Origin: Marinobacter vulgaris
Lineage (GTDB): Bacteria; Pseudomonadota; Gammaproteobacteria; Pseudomonadales; Oleiphilaceae
Assembly (NCBI RefSeq): GCF_003344045.1
Contig: NZ_QFWX01000008.1
Span: 1 to 64,000 of the forward strand
Direction: 5' to 3'
Length of the DNA stretch: 64,000 nucleotides
Below are positions 17,951 to 27,006 of this stretch, piece by piece. The notes under the pieces are model-generated. The model made no database searches. It was not told the DNA's origin and saw only the letters and a list, made by a program, of their open reading frames with translations. The position numbers and the translations under genes were made by a program. Position 1 is the stretch's first letter. Every line of letters starts with the position of its first letter.

Positions 17951-18820
17951 TTACTTGTTGGAACGTCCCATCACCAGGGCTGCCAGCAGTGCAGATCCCA
18001 CCATCAACAAAAGCGCGACCGCATTAAGCACGGGCGTTGACCCTTCCCGCAGCCGGTTAAACAGTGCCACCGTCAATGGTGTATCACTGCCGGTGAGCAT
18101 CACCGTGGTGTTGAAGTTTTCAAAGGACATAAGGAAAGCCATGGCGGCAGCGCCGAAAATGGACGGCATCAGCCATGGCAGGGTAACCGTGAACCAGGCT
18201 ACCAGCGGTGTAGCACCCAGGTTCAGGGCTGCCTCTTCCAGTTGGGGGTCAAACTTGCGCAAGCGGGCAGCAATCACCAGGGTACTCAGGGTCGCGATAA
18301 AGGTCACCTGCCCCATTACCACCAGCGTCATGCCCGGCCGGAACAGGTCCAGTTCGATGCCCCAGGCTGCAGACACATCGTTGGCCATGCCACTGTAGAA
18401 CACCAGGATGGAGACCCCCAGAATCACGCCGGGGATCACCAGTGGCAGCAGCATGAGCAGGTACAGGAATTCCTTGCCGCGGAAATGCAGTCGTTCGAAC
18501 AGAACAGCGTTCACGCAACCGAGACAGACGCTGACCAGAGTCACCCAGAAGGCAATCTTTGCGCTGACCCAGAGTGCCGCAAGCAGGCCGTCATCATGGA
18601 ACAGTCCGGTGCGCCCGGCAGAGCCATCAGCAGAAGCGGAACCATCAGCGAAATACCAGTCCAGGGTGAAGCCTTGCCAGGGCAGCGACGGAAATGGCGC
18701 ATCATTGAAAGCGAAAACGGCGGTCACCAGCAGTGGCAGAGCCAGATAGACGAAGAATGCCACCAGATAAACCATATAGAGAGCATCAAACAGGCGGGAC
18801 CGGGGCACGGAACGAATCAT
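17951..18820 (-). CDS. PotC-like ABC permease (polyamine-type importer)
   Basis: A 289-residue inner-membrane permease of the spermidine/putrescine-type (PotC) family with six predicted helices. The EAA loop (EEAALNLGATPLVAWFTVTLPWLMPS, near residues 195-220) marks the ATPase contact. A loop rich in Gly, Ser, Ala and Asp around residues 55-75 (ADGSASADGSAG) is an unusual low-complexity insertion. It starts 4 bases after the PotB-like gene in a SBP-ATPase-permease-permease unit. Substrate could be a polyamine, GABA or similar amine. Confidence 0.88.
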   Translation of the reverse strand: MIRSVPRSRLFDALYMVYLVAFFVYLALPLLVTAVFAFNDAPFPSLPWQGFTLDWYFADGSASADGSAGRTGLFHDDGLLAALWVSAKIAFWVTLVSVCLGCVNAVLFERLHFRGKEFLYLLMLLPLVIPGVILGVSILVFYSGMANDVSAAWGIELDLFRPGMTLVVMGQVTFIATLSTLVIAARLRKFDPQLEEAALNLGATPLVAWFTVTLPWLMPSIFGAAAMAFLMSFENFNTTVMLTGSDTPLTVALFNRLREGSTPVLNAVALLLMVGSALLAALVMGRSNK

Positions 18821-18824
18821 CGGC

Positions 18825-19685
18825 TCACCCCATCACCTTGCGCAGGGACTGGCCAGAGATTTTCAGTCCCATCCAGACAATGACGGACGACAACACCAGC
18901 AGCAAAACCCCAAGCGCTGCCCCCTGCTCCCAGTTAAACCGGGTAATGAACTGGGTAAATATCTGCTCGGTGAACCAGGCGCTGTCCTTGCCACCCATCA
19001 ACACCGGCGTCAGATAACTGCCCAGGGTGAGCATGAACACCACAATACAGCCGGAAACAATGCCGGGCATGGCCCAGGGCACCACTATTTCCCGCAATAC
19101 AGTGCCGTGCCCCCCGCCCAGATCGTAGCCGGCTTCCACCAGGTTCTCGTCCATGCCATCCAGGGTCGTCACCAGCGGGACCACCATGAACAGCAAGCCG
19201 TTGTAGACCAGGCCTATGATCACCGCGACATCGTTGTAGAGCATTTCCACAGGGCCGTCCACCCAACCCAGCGCCTGCAGCCAGGAGCTGAACAGGCCGC
19301 TTTCGCGCAGCAGAATCATCCAGCCATAGGTACGCACCAGCTCACTGGCCCAGAATGGAATAAGGCAAGCCATGAACAGCAGGCTCTTGGAGCGGCCACG
19401 GGCAAGCCGGGCAATGTACCAGGCAATGGGGAAGGCAATGATCAGGGTCAGGAAGGTGGTGAACAGGGACATGACCCCGGTGCGCAAAAAGGTCCGCCAG
19501 TAATAGGATTCTGTAAAAAAGTTCTGATACTGCTCCACCCCCCAGGCGATCGTATCCCAGCTTTCGCGCACCTGGAACGACACCCGCACCATCTGCAGGT
19601 GGGGCAGCAATACAAGCAATACAATCCACAGTAAAAACGGGGTCAACAATAACCAGAGGGACAACCGGCTGGCAGAGGACTTCAT
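18825..19685 (-). CDS. PotB-like ABC permease
   Basis: The partner permease, 286 residues and six helices. The EAA loop lies near residue 178 (LVEAGYDLGGGHGTVLREIVVPWAMPG). Its start overlaps the end of the ATPase gene by 4 bases, so the two are probably translationally coupled. With the neighbouring PotC-like protein it forms the channel of the importer. Confidence 0.88.
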   Translation of the reverse strand: MKSSASRLSLWLLLTPFLLWIVLLVLLPHLQMVRVSFQVRESWDTIAWGVEQYQNFFTESYYWRTFLRTGVMSLFTTFLTLIIAFPIAWYIARLARGRSKSLLFMACLIPFWASELVRTYGWMILLRESGLFSSWLQALGWVDGPVEMLYNDVAVIIGLVYNGLLFMVVPLVTTLDGMDENLVEAGYDLGGGHGTVLREIVVPWAMPGIVSGCIVVFMLTLGSYLTPVLMGGKDSAWFTEQIFTQFITRFNWEQGAALGVLLLVLSSVIVWMGLKISGQSLRKVMG

Positions 19686-20770
19686 GGGTTCTCTGCCCCG
19701 AAAACCCTGGCCAGAGCCGGGTCCCAGGCCAGCCCGATTGCCGAGCCGGGGGGCAACCGAGGCGCCGATCCATCCTGGGGCAGGCGGGCATACACCAGCC
19801 GGCTGCCATTCTCAGCTTCCAGCCGGCTGTTGGCGCCATCAAACAGGGTGGTGCGCACTTTCGCCTCCATGACAGAAAGTCCGGGGCCGACGCGGTCAGC
19901 GGAAAGCACGAGCGATTCCGGCCGGATAAACAGTTCTGCGCGCTGCCCGATTTCCAGTTCGCCGGCGACAACGCGGCCCTGAACCAGAGCACCGTCGTCC
20001 AGCCGGATTTCCGCCAGATTGTCCCGGATAGCCACCAGGGCCCCGGAAAGGCGGTTATTATCACCTACAAATCCGGCGACAAACGGTGTCGCCGGCTCCC
20101 GGTAGAGCTCTTCCGGCGGTGCAACCTGGTCAAACCGGCCATCCCGCATGACAGCCACCCTGTCGGACATTACCATGGCTTCTGACTGATCGTGGGTGAT
20201 ATACACGAAGGTGGTCCCGAACTGCTTCTGCAGGTGCTTCAGTTCAACCTTCATCTGTTCGCGAAGCTTCAGATCCAGGGCGCCGAGGGGCTCATCCAGC
20301 AACAGCAGGGTCGGCTCCAGCACCAGGCAGCGTGCCAGCGCCACACGCTGGCGCTGACCGCCCGAGAGCTCCTGGGGATCGCGGTTTTCGAGTCCCGGCA
20401 GGCCGACCTGCTCCAGAACCCGGGCAATGCGCTTGCGCCTTTCCGCCAGCGTCACTTTCCGGCGCTTCAGGCCATAACCAATGTTGTCACCCACCGACAT
20501 GGTCGGGAACAGGGCCAGGTGCTGGAACACCATGTTTACCGGCCGGCGGTTTGGCGGCACATCGTTCATGCGCTGACCACGGATGTGGATTTCACCTTCA
20601 TCCGGTTTGTCGAACCCCGCCAGCAGACGCAGCAGCGTTGTTTTACCGCAGCCGGAAGGACCCAGAATGGAAAAAAACGTGCCCGCTGGCACATCCAGGG
20701 AGATATGATCCACCGCGGCATTTGCACCGAAACGGCGGACCAGCCCCTCACAGAACAGGTCAGAGTCCAT
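19682..20770 (-). CDS. PotA-like ABC ATPase
   Basis: The ATPase of the importer, 362 residues. Walker [10 protein letters not shown] is near residue 37, the signature [16 protein letters not shown] near 138, Walker [13 protein letters not shown] near 158, and the H-loop ITHDQSEA near 195. Residues 240-362 form the TOBE regulatory domain of CUT1/PotA-type ATPases. The frame is open to 20857, but the ATG at 20770 lies just 11 bases past the binding-protein stop, and alignment with PotA starts there. Confidence 0.88.
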   Translation of the reverse strand: MDSDLFCEGLVRRFGANAAVDHISLDVPAGTFFSILGPSGCGKTTLLRLLAGFDKPDEGEIHIRGQRMNDVPPNRRPVNMVFQHLALFPTMSVGDNIGYGLKRRKVTLAERRKRIARVLEQVGLPGLENRDPQELSGGQRQRVALARCLVLEPTLLLLDEPLGALDLKLREQMKVELKHLQKQFGTTFVYITHDQSEAMVMSDRVAVMRDGRFDQVAPPEELYREPATPFVAGFVGDNNRLSGALVAIRDNLAEIRLDDGALVQGRVVAGELEIGQRAELFIRPESLVLSADRVGPGLSVMEAKVRTTLFDGANSRLEAENGSRLVYARLPQDGSAPRLPPGSAIGLAWDPALARVFGAENP

Positions 20771-20781
20771 TCCCACAGGAA

Positions 20782-21858
20782 TCAGTTCGCTGCCTGAACG
20801 CGATCCAGTACCTGGCCTTCCATGGTTTCCAGTCCTGGCGGAACCGGCGGATACCACTTGATATTGTTGAGGGCAGCCTCATCAAAGCTGACCCGATAAG
20901 CGTCCCGCAAATCTGCCCTGACGAATTCATCGGCGCCTTTCGAGGCGGTAAAATTGCCGGAGGTATTGGTAATCCGGGCAGCAATTTCCGGCTGCATCAC
21001 GAAGTTGATCCATTTATAGGCGGCCTCCTCGTTTTCACTGCGGCGGGGAATGGCAAAGGTATCAATCCAGCCCAGGGCGCCGGATTCCGGAGCTACGAAG
21101 CGGATATCGGGGTTCTCGGCATTGAGTTTCCAGCCACCGGCATCCCAGGCCATGGCCGCGGTTACTTCGCCGGTGCGCAGCAGCGCAAGCAACTGGTCGC
21201 CACCGGTCCAATAGGTTTTCACGTTGCTCTTGCAGTCGATCAGCTTCTCTTGCACCTTTGCCATGATCGACTCGTACTCCTCCCGCTCGTCGTAGGCGGC
21301 AAATGGGTCCATGCCCATGGCGAACGCGAAACCGATCAGGGTCGGCCGCTTGAGCCGGTAGCTGACCTCGCCGGCCACGGCCGGATCGCAAAGGTCCGTG
21401 TAATCGGTGACCACGTCGGCGACCGAATCGTGAACGATCAGGCCACTGGTGCCCCAGACCGAAGGTACGCCGTAATAGTCACCATCCAGTTCGGTGGAAT
21501 CCTGCGTTGCCTTGACCATGGATGGCAGCAACTGGTCGGTATTTACCCGGCTGAAATCGATGGGCTTGTATATATTGAACTGGCGCTGCACGCCAACGAT
21601 TCGGTCCTGGCTTGGTTGCGCCAGGTCAAAACCTGCGCCACCGGTAGCTCGCAGCTTGGAGATCATGTCTTCATTGTTGGAGAGAGTTATTTTCACATCG
21701 ATCCCGGTCTCCTCCTCAAACTGGGCCACCACCTCGTCCGGCGCATAACCACCCCAAGTGATCAAACGCAGCTCCTGGGCGCCGGCTGCGCCGGTCAGAC
21801 CCAGAGACGCCACCAGGATGCCCACAGCCAGAAGTCCTCTACCCTGCCTAGTTTTCAT
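20782..21858 (-). CDS. PotD/PotF-like periplasmic binding protein
   Basis: A 358-residue periplasmic binding protein of the polyamine-type family. The signal peptide (KTRQGRGLLAVGILVASLGL, cut near AGAQ) is followed by ELRLITWGGYAPDEVVAQFEEE, the usual PotD opening, and TGGAGFDLAQPSQDRI. The ATG at 21858 has an AGGGAA site; an in-frame ATG at 21900 gives a worse leader. It is the first gene of the unit and faces the patatin gene divergently across about 230 bases. Confidence 0.87.
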   Translation of the reverse strand: MKTRQGRGLLAVGILVASLGLTGAAGAQELRLITWGGYAPDEVVAQFEEETGIDVKITLSNNEDMISKLRATGGAGFDLAQPSQDRIVGVQRQFNIYKPIDFSRVNTDQLLPSMVKATQDSTELDGDYYGVPSVWGTSGLIVHDSVADVVTDYTDLCDPAVAGEVSYRLKRPTLIGFAFAMGMDPFAAYDEREEYESIMAKVQEKLIDCKSNVKTYWTGGDQLLALLRTGEVTAAMAWDAGGWKLNAENPDIRFVAPESGALGWIDTFAIPRRSENEEAAYKWINFVMQPEIAARITNTSGNFTASKGADEFVRADLRDAYRVSFDEAALNNIKWYPPVPPGLETMEGQVLDRVQAAN

Positions 21859-22092
21859 ACCAGATTCCCTGTTTAAAATATGGCCAGCCATTGAAATCAC
21901 ACAACTACATGAAAGTTATAGACTACAGATGACATTTTTGTGAAACCGCCGAGACCCGGGACCGACTGCCACGAGGGGTAAGGATGCTTTTAATGTTATG
22001 CTTCTGCTAACACGTTCATCCAGACTGACCAGCGCCCGACAGATGACCGTGATGAAGAATTGCCGCAGCCAGAAGATTACAAAATCCGCCCT

Positions 22093-22986
22093 ATGAGCAC
22101 CCCTGAAATCGTTGCACAGGAACCTGCAAGCTTCTCCGCTGAACCACCAGCTCTCGTGGTGGAAGGCGGTGCCATGCGAGGTATTTTTGCTGCGGGTGTC
22201 CTCGATGCCTTCATGGAACACCAGTATCAACCATTCTCGCGGGCCTATGGCGTTTCAGCCGGCGCCACCAACCTGATTGGCTATCTGGCGGGAGACCATG
22301 GGCGTAGCCGGAAAATAATCATCGGCCATGCCTGCCAACCGGAATTCATTGACTGGAGGCGGTTTGCCACGGGCGGTCACCTGTGTGATGTAAGCTGGCT
22401 CTGGCATCAGTCTTTCAACGATGTACCCCTGAACCTGAAGCACTACCTGTCGGGGACAACCGAGTTGTGGGTGACGACAACCTCTGCGCGAACCGGGGCA
22501 GCACATTACTTTCGCGTCGACGAAAACAACATGCACGAGGTGCTGACCGCCTCCTGCGCGATACCCATCGCCTACCGGGATTATCCGATGGTAAACGGCG
22601 AACCCATGACTGACGGTGGTGTGGCCGATGCCATTCCCGTGGTCAGGGCCTATGAGGATGGCGCCCGGGATATTACCGTGGTGCTGTCACGCCCGCTGGG
22701 GTACCGTAAAAAATCACCGAAATTCGCATTTGTCCCGAAGCGCCTGTTCCGGGAATATCCGGCACTTGCCGAGGCGTCGCTTCGCCGCGCCGAGCGTTAC
22801 AATGCCACGCTTGCATTCATTGAAAACCCACCCCCGGACTGTACTGTCCGCGTGATTGTTCCGCCCACTGAATTCGCGGTAGGCCGATTGACGCGGAAAC
22901 CGGACCTTCTGGAACAGGGCTACCAGGAGGGGCATCAGGCGGGGCTGGACTACCTTGGCAAGATGATCCCCGCACACCGGTCGTAA
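22093..22986 (+). CDS. patatin-like phospholipase (RssA/YjjU type)
   Basis: A 297-residue patatin-fold acyl hydrolase. It shows the glycine-rich oxyanion block VVEGGAMRGIFAAGVLDAF, the nucleophile elbow GVSAGA (G-x-S-x-G) and the catalytic aspartate in TDGGVADAIP near residue 180. The layout resembles the YjjU group of bacterial patatins. No signal peptide is visible, so it acts in the cytoplasm or at the inner membrane. The start is uncertain: the ATG at 22093 lacks a strong ribosome site, and a TTG at 22060 extends the frame. It converges with cfa, 9 bases apart, and both would act on phospholipids. Confidence 0.85.
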   Translation: MSTPEIVAQEPASFSAEPPALVVEGGAMRGIFAAGVLDAFMEHQYQPFSRAYGVSAGATNLIGYLAGDHGRSRKIIIGHACQPEFIDWRRFATGGHLCDVSWLWHQSFNDVPLNLKHYLSGTTELWVTTTSARTGAAHYFRVDENNMHEVLTASCAIPIAYRDYPMVNGEPMTDGGVADAIPVVRAYEDGARDITVVLSRPLGYRKKSPKFAFVPKRLFREYPALAEASLRRAERYNATLAFIENPPPDCTVRVIVPPTEFAVGRLTRKPDLLEQGYQEGHQAGLDYLGKMIPAHRS

Positions 22987-22995
22987 AATCACAGG

Positions 22996-24147
22996 TCAGA
23001 CTATCCGTGGATAGACGCCCTGGACCCCGTCCTTCGAAAGTACCCATTGCCAAAGCTGGATATCACGGGCGCGAAACGCGCCGGCGCAAGACAGCAGGTA
23101 ATAGCGCCACATCCGATAAAAGCGGTACCCGAGTTCATCCTCGAAGCGGGGCCAGGCCTTTTCGAAGTTGTCATGCCAGGCAATCAGGGTTTTTTCGTAA
23201 TCGGCACCAAAGTTGTGGACATCTTCTACCACAAATAAATTATCGACCGAATCCCCGATCATGCCGACTGAGGGAACCTCTCCGTTCGGAAAGATGTATT
23301 TATCGATCCAGGGATCGGGAAAGGATCTCCGGCGATTTCTGCCAATGGTATGGAGCAGGAACAGCCCTCCGGGGTTCAGACAACGATGAGCGATCCGCAT
23401 AAAAGTACGGTAATTCTTCGGGCCTACGTGCTCGAACATGCCAACACTGGCAATCCGGTCAAACTTTTCATTGATGTCCCGGTAATCCATCAGCCGGAAA
23501 TCCAGAGATAGATGAGGATAATAGGCGGTGGCCCAGTCTGCCTGCTCCCTGGAAATAGTGACACCAACCGCGTCCACTCCGTAGTGCTCTGCCGCGTGTG
23601 CCATGAGGCTTCCCCAGCCACAGCCAATATCCAGCAGGCGCATTCCCGGCTGCAACTGTAGCTTGCGACAGATCAGGTCCAACTTGGCGACCTGGGCTTC
23701 CTCCAGGTCCCTGGCATCTTTCCAGTATCCACAGGTGTACGTCATCCGGGAGTCCAGCATAGCGCCGTAAAAGTCGTTACCCAGGTCGTAGTGGGCTTCT
23801 CCCACATCCCAGGCACGCTTCTTTGTCTGTCGGTTCAGATATCTGGCCTTGATAATATGGGGCAGGATTTTGAGAGGTTTTATGTGCCTGGGGATCTTTG
23901 CGCTGATCAGCTTGTAAAAAAACTGGTCCAGCTCGTCTGCGTCCCAGGCGCCATCCATATAGGTTTCACCGAGTCCCAGGTTGCCATGGGCCAACGCCGC
24001 TTCCGGAACCCCTGGAGCATTGAATCGCATATCCCAGGGGCGGGAGCCACCGATCTGAATATCGGCTTTAGCCAGCAAATCAGCGGCATAGTGGTGGGTT
24101 TTGTTGTCGGGTTCAAAAAAAGCGCCTCTGGAGGTTGTATCGTTCAT
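22996..24147 (-). CDS. cfa: cyclopropane-fatty-acyl-phospholipid synthase
   Basis: Transfers a methylene group from S-adenosylmethionine to unsaturated acyl chains of membrane phospholipids. The 383-residue length equals that of E. coli Cfa (382). The SAM-binding motif LLDIGCGWGSL is near residue 170, preceded by YDLGNDFYGAMLDSRMTYTCGYW, and VGMFEHVGPKNY follows near 235, all Cfa hallmarks. The N-terminal 100 residues form the small lipid-binding domain. It is a single gene with a start facing the ligD-like pair. Confidence 0.95.
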   Translation of the reverse strand: MNDTTSRGAFFEPDNKTHHYAADLLAKADIQIGGSRPWDMRFNAPGVPEAALAHGNLGLGETYMDGAWDADELDQFFYKLISAKIPRHIKPLKILPHIIKARYLNRQTKKRAWDVGEAHYDLGNDFYGAMLDSRMTYTCGYWKDARDLEEAQVAKLDLICRKLQLQPGMRLLDIGCGWGSLMAHAAEHYGVDAVGVTISREQADWATAYYPHLSLDFRLMDYRDINEKFDRIASVGMFEHVGPKNYRTFMRIAHRCLNPGGLFLLHTIGRNRRRSFPDPWIDKYIFPNGEVPSVGMIGDSVDNLFVVEDVHNFGADYEKTLIAWHDNFEKAWPRFEDELGYRFYRMWRYYLLSCAGAFRARDIQLWQWVLSKDGVQGVYPRIV

Positions 24148-24290
24148 ACTGAATCATCCTTAGTTATCAAAACATCGTTCCGATCGTGAGCCCGGTGGGA
24201 ACAGCCGAGAGAATTCGATGTTTTTGCACTAATGAGGTAACGCGATTACTTTTTTGATTGCAGGCTACCATCATCAAGGGAGAGGCACTT

Positions 24291-24803
24291 ATGAGCAAGC
24301 AGGACCATGGCACAAAACGCTCTTTCGTCATCCAGAAACATGACGCCAGTCAATTACACTACGATTTTCGCCTCGAGATGAGCGGTGTATTGAAGTCCTG
24401 GGCTGTTCCCAAAGGTCCTTCTACCGACCCTTCTGAAAAACGGCTTGCGGTGGAAGTTGACGATCACCAACTGAGCTATGCTGATTTTGAAGGCGTGATT
24501 CCGGAGGGAGAGTACGGCGCCGGCACTGTCATGGTATGGGACAATGGCAGCTACCAGAATATGCGTGAGGACGACATGGCTTCGTGTCATCGGGATGGCT
24601 TGATCGAGGTCTGGCTGGAGGGTGAAAAGCTCCGGGGAGGCTATGCGCTAAAGCGCATCCGCGGTGGGAAGAAACCTCAGTGGTTGCTGATCAAGATGAA
24701 CGATGACGCCGCAGACGCAAGACGCAACCCGGTATCGACCGAGCCTGACTCGGTAAAAACGGGCCGGAATCTGAAAACCATCAGGCAGGAGGAAGGCGAA
24801 TGA
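24291..24803 (+). CDS. LigD-type 3'-phosphoesterase domain protein
   Basis: A stand-alone phosphoesterase domain of the kind found in the bacterial end-joining ligase LigD, 170 residues. Seen: HDASQLHYDFRLEM (His and Asp ligands), GVLKSWAVPKGPS, and VIPEGEYGAGTVMVWDNG, all in family order. The family trims 3'-phosphate and ribonucleotide ends. The ATG at 24291 has a GGGAGAGG site; an upstream start at 24258 lacks one. The next gene overlaps its stop by 4 bases. In most proteobacteria this domain is joined to polymerase and ligase domains. Confidence 0.87.
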   Translation: MSKQDHGTKRSFVIQKHDASQLHYDFRLEMSGVLKSWAVPKGPSTDPSEKRLAVEVDDHQLSYADFEGVIPEGEYGAGTVMVWDNGSYQNMREDDMASCHRDGLIEVWLEGEKLRGGYALKRIRGGKKPQWLLIKMNDDAADARRNPVSTEPDSVKTGRNLKTIRQEEGE

Positions 24804-25720
24804 CTTTACAGAGCTATGGCGGCTATCAGGTCGAGCTTTCCCATACCGACAAGCCCTTCTTTCCCGATGCCGGGATAACCAAGGGCGATCTCCTGGCGTA
24901 CCATGAGCGTATCGCTGACATCATGATCCCCCATATCGAGGAACGCCCGCTTACGCTGAACCGCTTCCCTGACGGCATCGGCGAAGATGGCTTTTTCCAA
25001 CAGGCACGGGGAGACTATTTCCCGGACTGGCTGGACACGCTGGATGTGAATCATGGCGGCAGTACCGGCCACGTGCTTCACATGCTGGCAAACCATCCCG
25101 CCAGCCTGATCTATCTTGTGAATCAGGGCACGGTCACCTTTCATAGTTGGCTAAGCAGGAAAAGCCAGCTGAAAGCGCCCGACCAGGTGATCTTTGATCT
25201 GGACCCGCCGGGGGACGACTTCGAGCTGGTACGCGAGGCTGCCGGCCTGGTGGCAGAGGGCATGCGAAGGTGCAACCTGACTCCCTTTGTCAAAACGACG
25301 GGCTCCCGTGGATTGCACGTGGTGGCGCCATTAAAGCCGGAGGCAGACTTTGACCGGGTAAGATCTCTCGCCCGAGAGTTAGCCCGGGCACTGGCCGATG
25401 CCTACCCGGATCGCCTGACCACGGAACAGCGCAAACAGAAACGCCGGGGCAGGCTCTACCTGGACATTATGCGCATTGCCTTCGGGCAAACTGCTGTGGC
25501 GCCCTATTCCGTTCGTGCGAAACCTGATGCGCCCATTGCCACACCTCTGGAGTGGGATGAGCTGGACAATCCCAAGCTGGGCCCCCGGAGCTTTACAATT
25601 GCCAATATTTTCAGACGGATGGGGCAGCGTGACGATCCATGGCAACACATGCATCGAAAGGCAGTCAGCATCCAGAGTTTCGAGGAGGGGGTTTCGGGCT
25701 TTAAAGGAGGAGACCAGTGA
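24800..25720 (+). CDS. ligD: LigD-type DNA polymerase/primase domain protein
   Basis: A 306-residue stand-alone PolDom of the archaeo-eukaryotic primase superfamily as found in LigD. The catalytic metal ligands lie in QVIFDLDPPGDD (D-x-D near residue 135) with the third acid in RGRLYLDIMR near 218, and the TTGSRGLHVVAPL block carries the nucleotide-binding Ser/His. It adds templated or untemplated (ribo)nucleotides at broken ends. Its ATG overlaps the phosphoesterase stop (ATGA). No ligase domain and no ku gene lie in this window, so the end-joining system is split or incomplete. Confidence 0.88.
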   Translation: MTLQSYGGYQVELSHTDKPFFPDAGITKGDLLAYHERIADIMIPHIEERPLTLNRFPDGIGEDGFFQQARGDYFPDWLDTLDVNHGGSTGHVLHMLANHPASLIYLVNQGTVTFHSWLSRKSQLKAPDQVIFDLDPPGDDFELVREAAGLVAEGMRRCNLTPFVKTTGSRGLHVVAPLKPEADFDRVRSLARELARALADAYPDRLTTEQRKQKRRGRLYLDIMRIAFGQTAVAPYSVRAKPDAPIATPLEWDELDNPKLGPRSFTIANIFRRMGQRDDPWQHMHRKAVSIQSFEEGVSGFKGGDQ

Positions 25721-25779
25721 ACTTCCCGTAGCCATTAACCACTGTGCTGGCTACGGGACTGTTCTAGCGATGCCAGAGA

Positions 25780-25970
25780 TTAGTGGTAATGGCGAGCGGC
25801 ACTGACAACTTTCTTGGCCAACTCATTGTCCTTACAGTGATCGGCAATATCGCCCAGAGTAACAATACCAACCAGGTGCTTGTCTTCGGCATTATTCAGA
25901 ACCAGCAAACGCTGGCTTCCTCATTCGCCATATTCTCGATGACATCATCAATGCTCACATCTTCAAACGT
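25780..25970 (-). pseudogene. CBS-domain protein fragment with frameshift
   Basis: On the minus strand a frame reads TFEDVSIDDVIENMANEE and then runs into a stop. Shifting by one base near 25918 restores RLLVLNNAEDKHLVGIV followed by TLGDIADHC, ending at TAA (25780-25782). Together these are the C-terminal half of a CBS domain (a nucleotide-binding regulatory module). An in-frame stop also lies just upstream of the first piece, and no N-terminal half is present. It is a decayed remnant between the polymerase gene and the YdhR-like gene. Confidence 0.65.
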
Positions 25971-25995
25971 ATATCATGTAACTTCCCGCCCATCT

Positions 25996-26298
25996 TCAGA
26001 TCGGCCCATTATCAATCACAGATAATGCTTCATTCACCTGAAACACCTTCCCGTTTACCTGTGGGATTCCGAAACCCTTTAGCCTGGCTGTATGCTTTTC
26101 CAGATAGGCTCTGGCGCTGGCTCCATCCTCGAACAGGTAAATACCGCCTGCTTCCCCGGTATCCGGGCTTTCTGTCCAGACCTTCCAGATAAAGCCGGGC
26201 TCCTGTGCGATAGACTCGGCGAGTTCCCTCATGGCATTGGTCATACCTTCGCCAAATGGCCCGGTAAACGGGAAATCAATCTGTAATAGAGTTTTCAC
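25996..26298 (-). CDS. YdhR-like putative monooxygenase
   Basis: A 100-residue protein matching the YdhR family (dimeric alpha/beta ferredoxin-like barrel; E. coli YdhR has 101 residues). Seen: [13 protein letters not shown], then [33 protein letters not shown], the family core. The start is most likely GTG at 26298, which has a near-perfect AGGAGG site 5 bases upstream and gives the family length; the longer frame from an ATG at 26334 adds residues that do not match. The biochemical role of the family is not established. Confidence 0.8.
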   Translation of the reverse strand: MKTLLQIDFPFTGPFGEGMTNAMRELAESIAQEPGFIWKVWTESPDTGEAGGIYLFEDGASARAYLEKHTARLKGFGIPQVNGKVFQVNEALSVIDNGPI

Positions 26299-26422
26299 AA
26301 CAACCTCCTGTTTTGACTCGGCATCCGGCGACAAATCGTCGCAGACCTGCCTGGCTCAATCTTCAAACCACTACCATGCTATATACTTATGACAAGCATC
26401 AAGACCACCAGGGAGGTGTTCA

Positions 26423-27001
26423 ATGGCCAAAACGATCATCACAACCGCAGCGCTGTTTTCGATTCTATCAATGCCAGCCATGGCTCAGTCGCCGGCGCAG
26501 CCTACAGAGGAGTTGGTTACCGAGGCACGTTCGATGGTGAAAGCTTTCAGTGGCTCCCTGAAAGAGGCGCTTCAGGCCGCGATCAAGGAGGGTGGCCTCA
26601 CCAACGGCATCGGCGTCTGCAATACAGTGGCTCCTGAAATTGCCGCCAACAACAGTAATGACGAATGGACCATCAGCCGAACCAGCCTGAGAGTCCGGAA
26701 TCCGGATAATGCCCCAACTGACTGGCAGGCAATGCAGCTTCACGCGATGGATAAGCAGCCAGTCAAAAACGGGAAGCCGGTTGAGGTCTGGCAGGTTTCC
26801 GAAGCATCCGGCCAGCCTGCTTTTCGATACATGAGCGCAATCCCGACTCAAAAGCTTTGCCTTGGCTGTCACGGCAAGTCGATTGATCGGGAGGTGAAAG
26901 CCAAACTTTCGGAGCTGTACCCTGAGGACGAGGCTACCGGTTTTTCCGAGGGAGATCTGCGCGGTGCATTCGTCGTGACCAGACAGAGTCCAGAGCCATA
27001 A
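26423..27001 (+). CDS. periplasmic DUF3365 heme protein
   Basis: A 192-residue exported protein. A signal peptide (IITTAALFSILSMPAMA, cut before QSPA) precedes a DUF3365 (Tll0287-like) domain, a PAS-like heme-binding sensor fold. A single c-type heme motif C-L-G-C-H lies at 146-150, and a conserved cysteine sits near residue 66 (GVCNTVAP). A clear GGGAGG site precedes the ATG. It converges with the chemoreceptor gene at 5 bases' distance, and that receptor carries the same C-L-G-C-H motif, suggesting related redox or gas sensing. Confidence 0.85.
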   Translation: MAKTIITTAALFSILSMPAMAQSPAQPTEELVTEARSMVKAFSGSLKEALQAAIKEGGLTNGIGVCNTVAPEIAANNSNDEWTISRTSLRVRNPDNAPTDWQAMQLHAMDKQPVKNGKPVEVWQVSEASGQPAFRYMSAIPTQKLCLGCHGKSIDREVKAKLSELYPEDEATGFSEGDLRGAFVVTRQSPEP

Positions 27002-27006
27002 TCAAA

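Noticed and set aside
20332..21876. 514-codon plus-strand open frame
   Set aside because: It is antisense to the PotA/PotD-like genes and has shadow-frame composition (His/Gln/Arg/Gly-rich, no domain).
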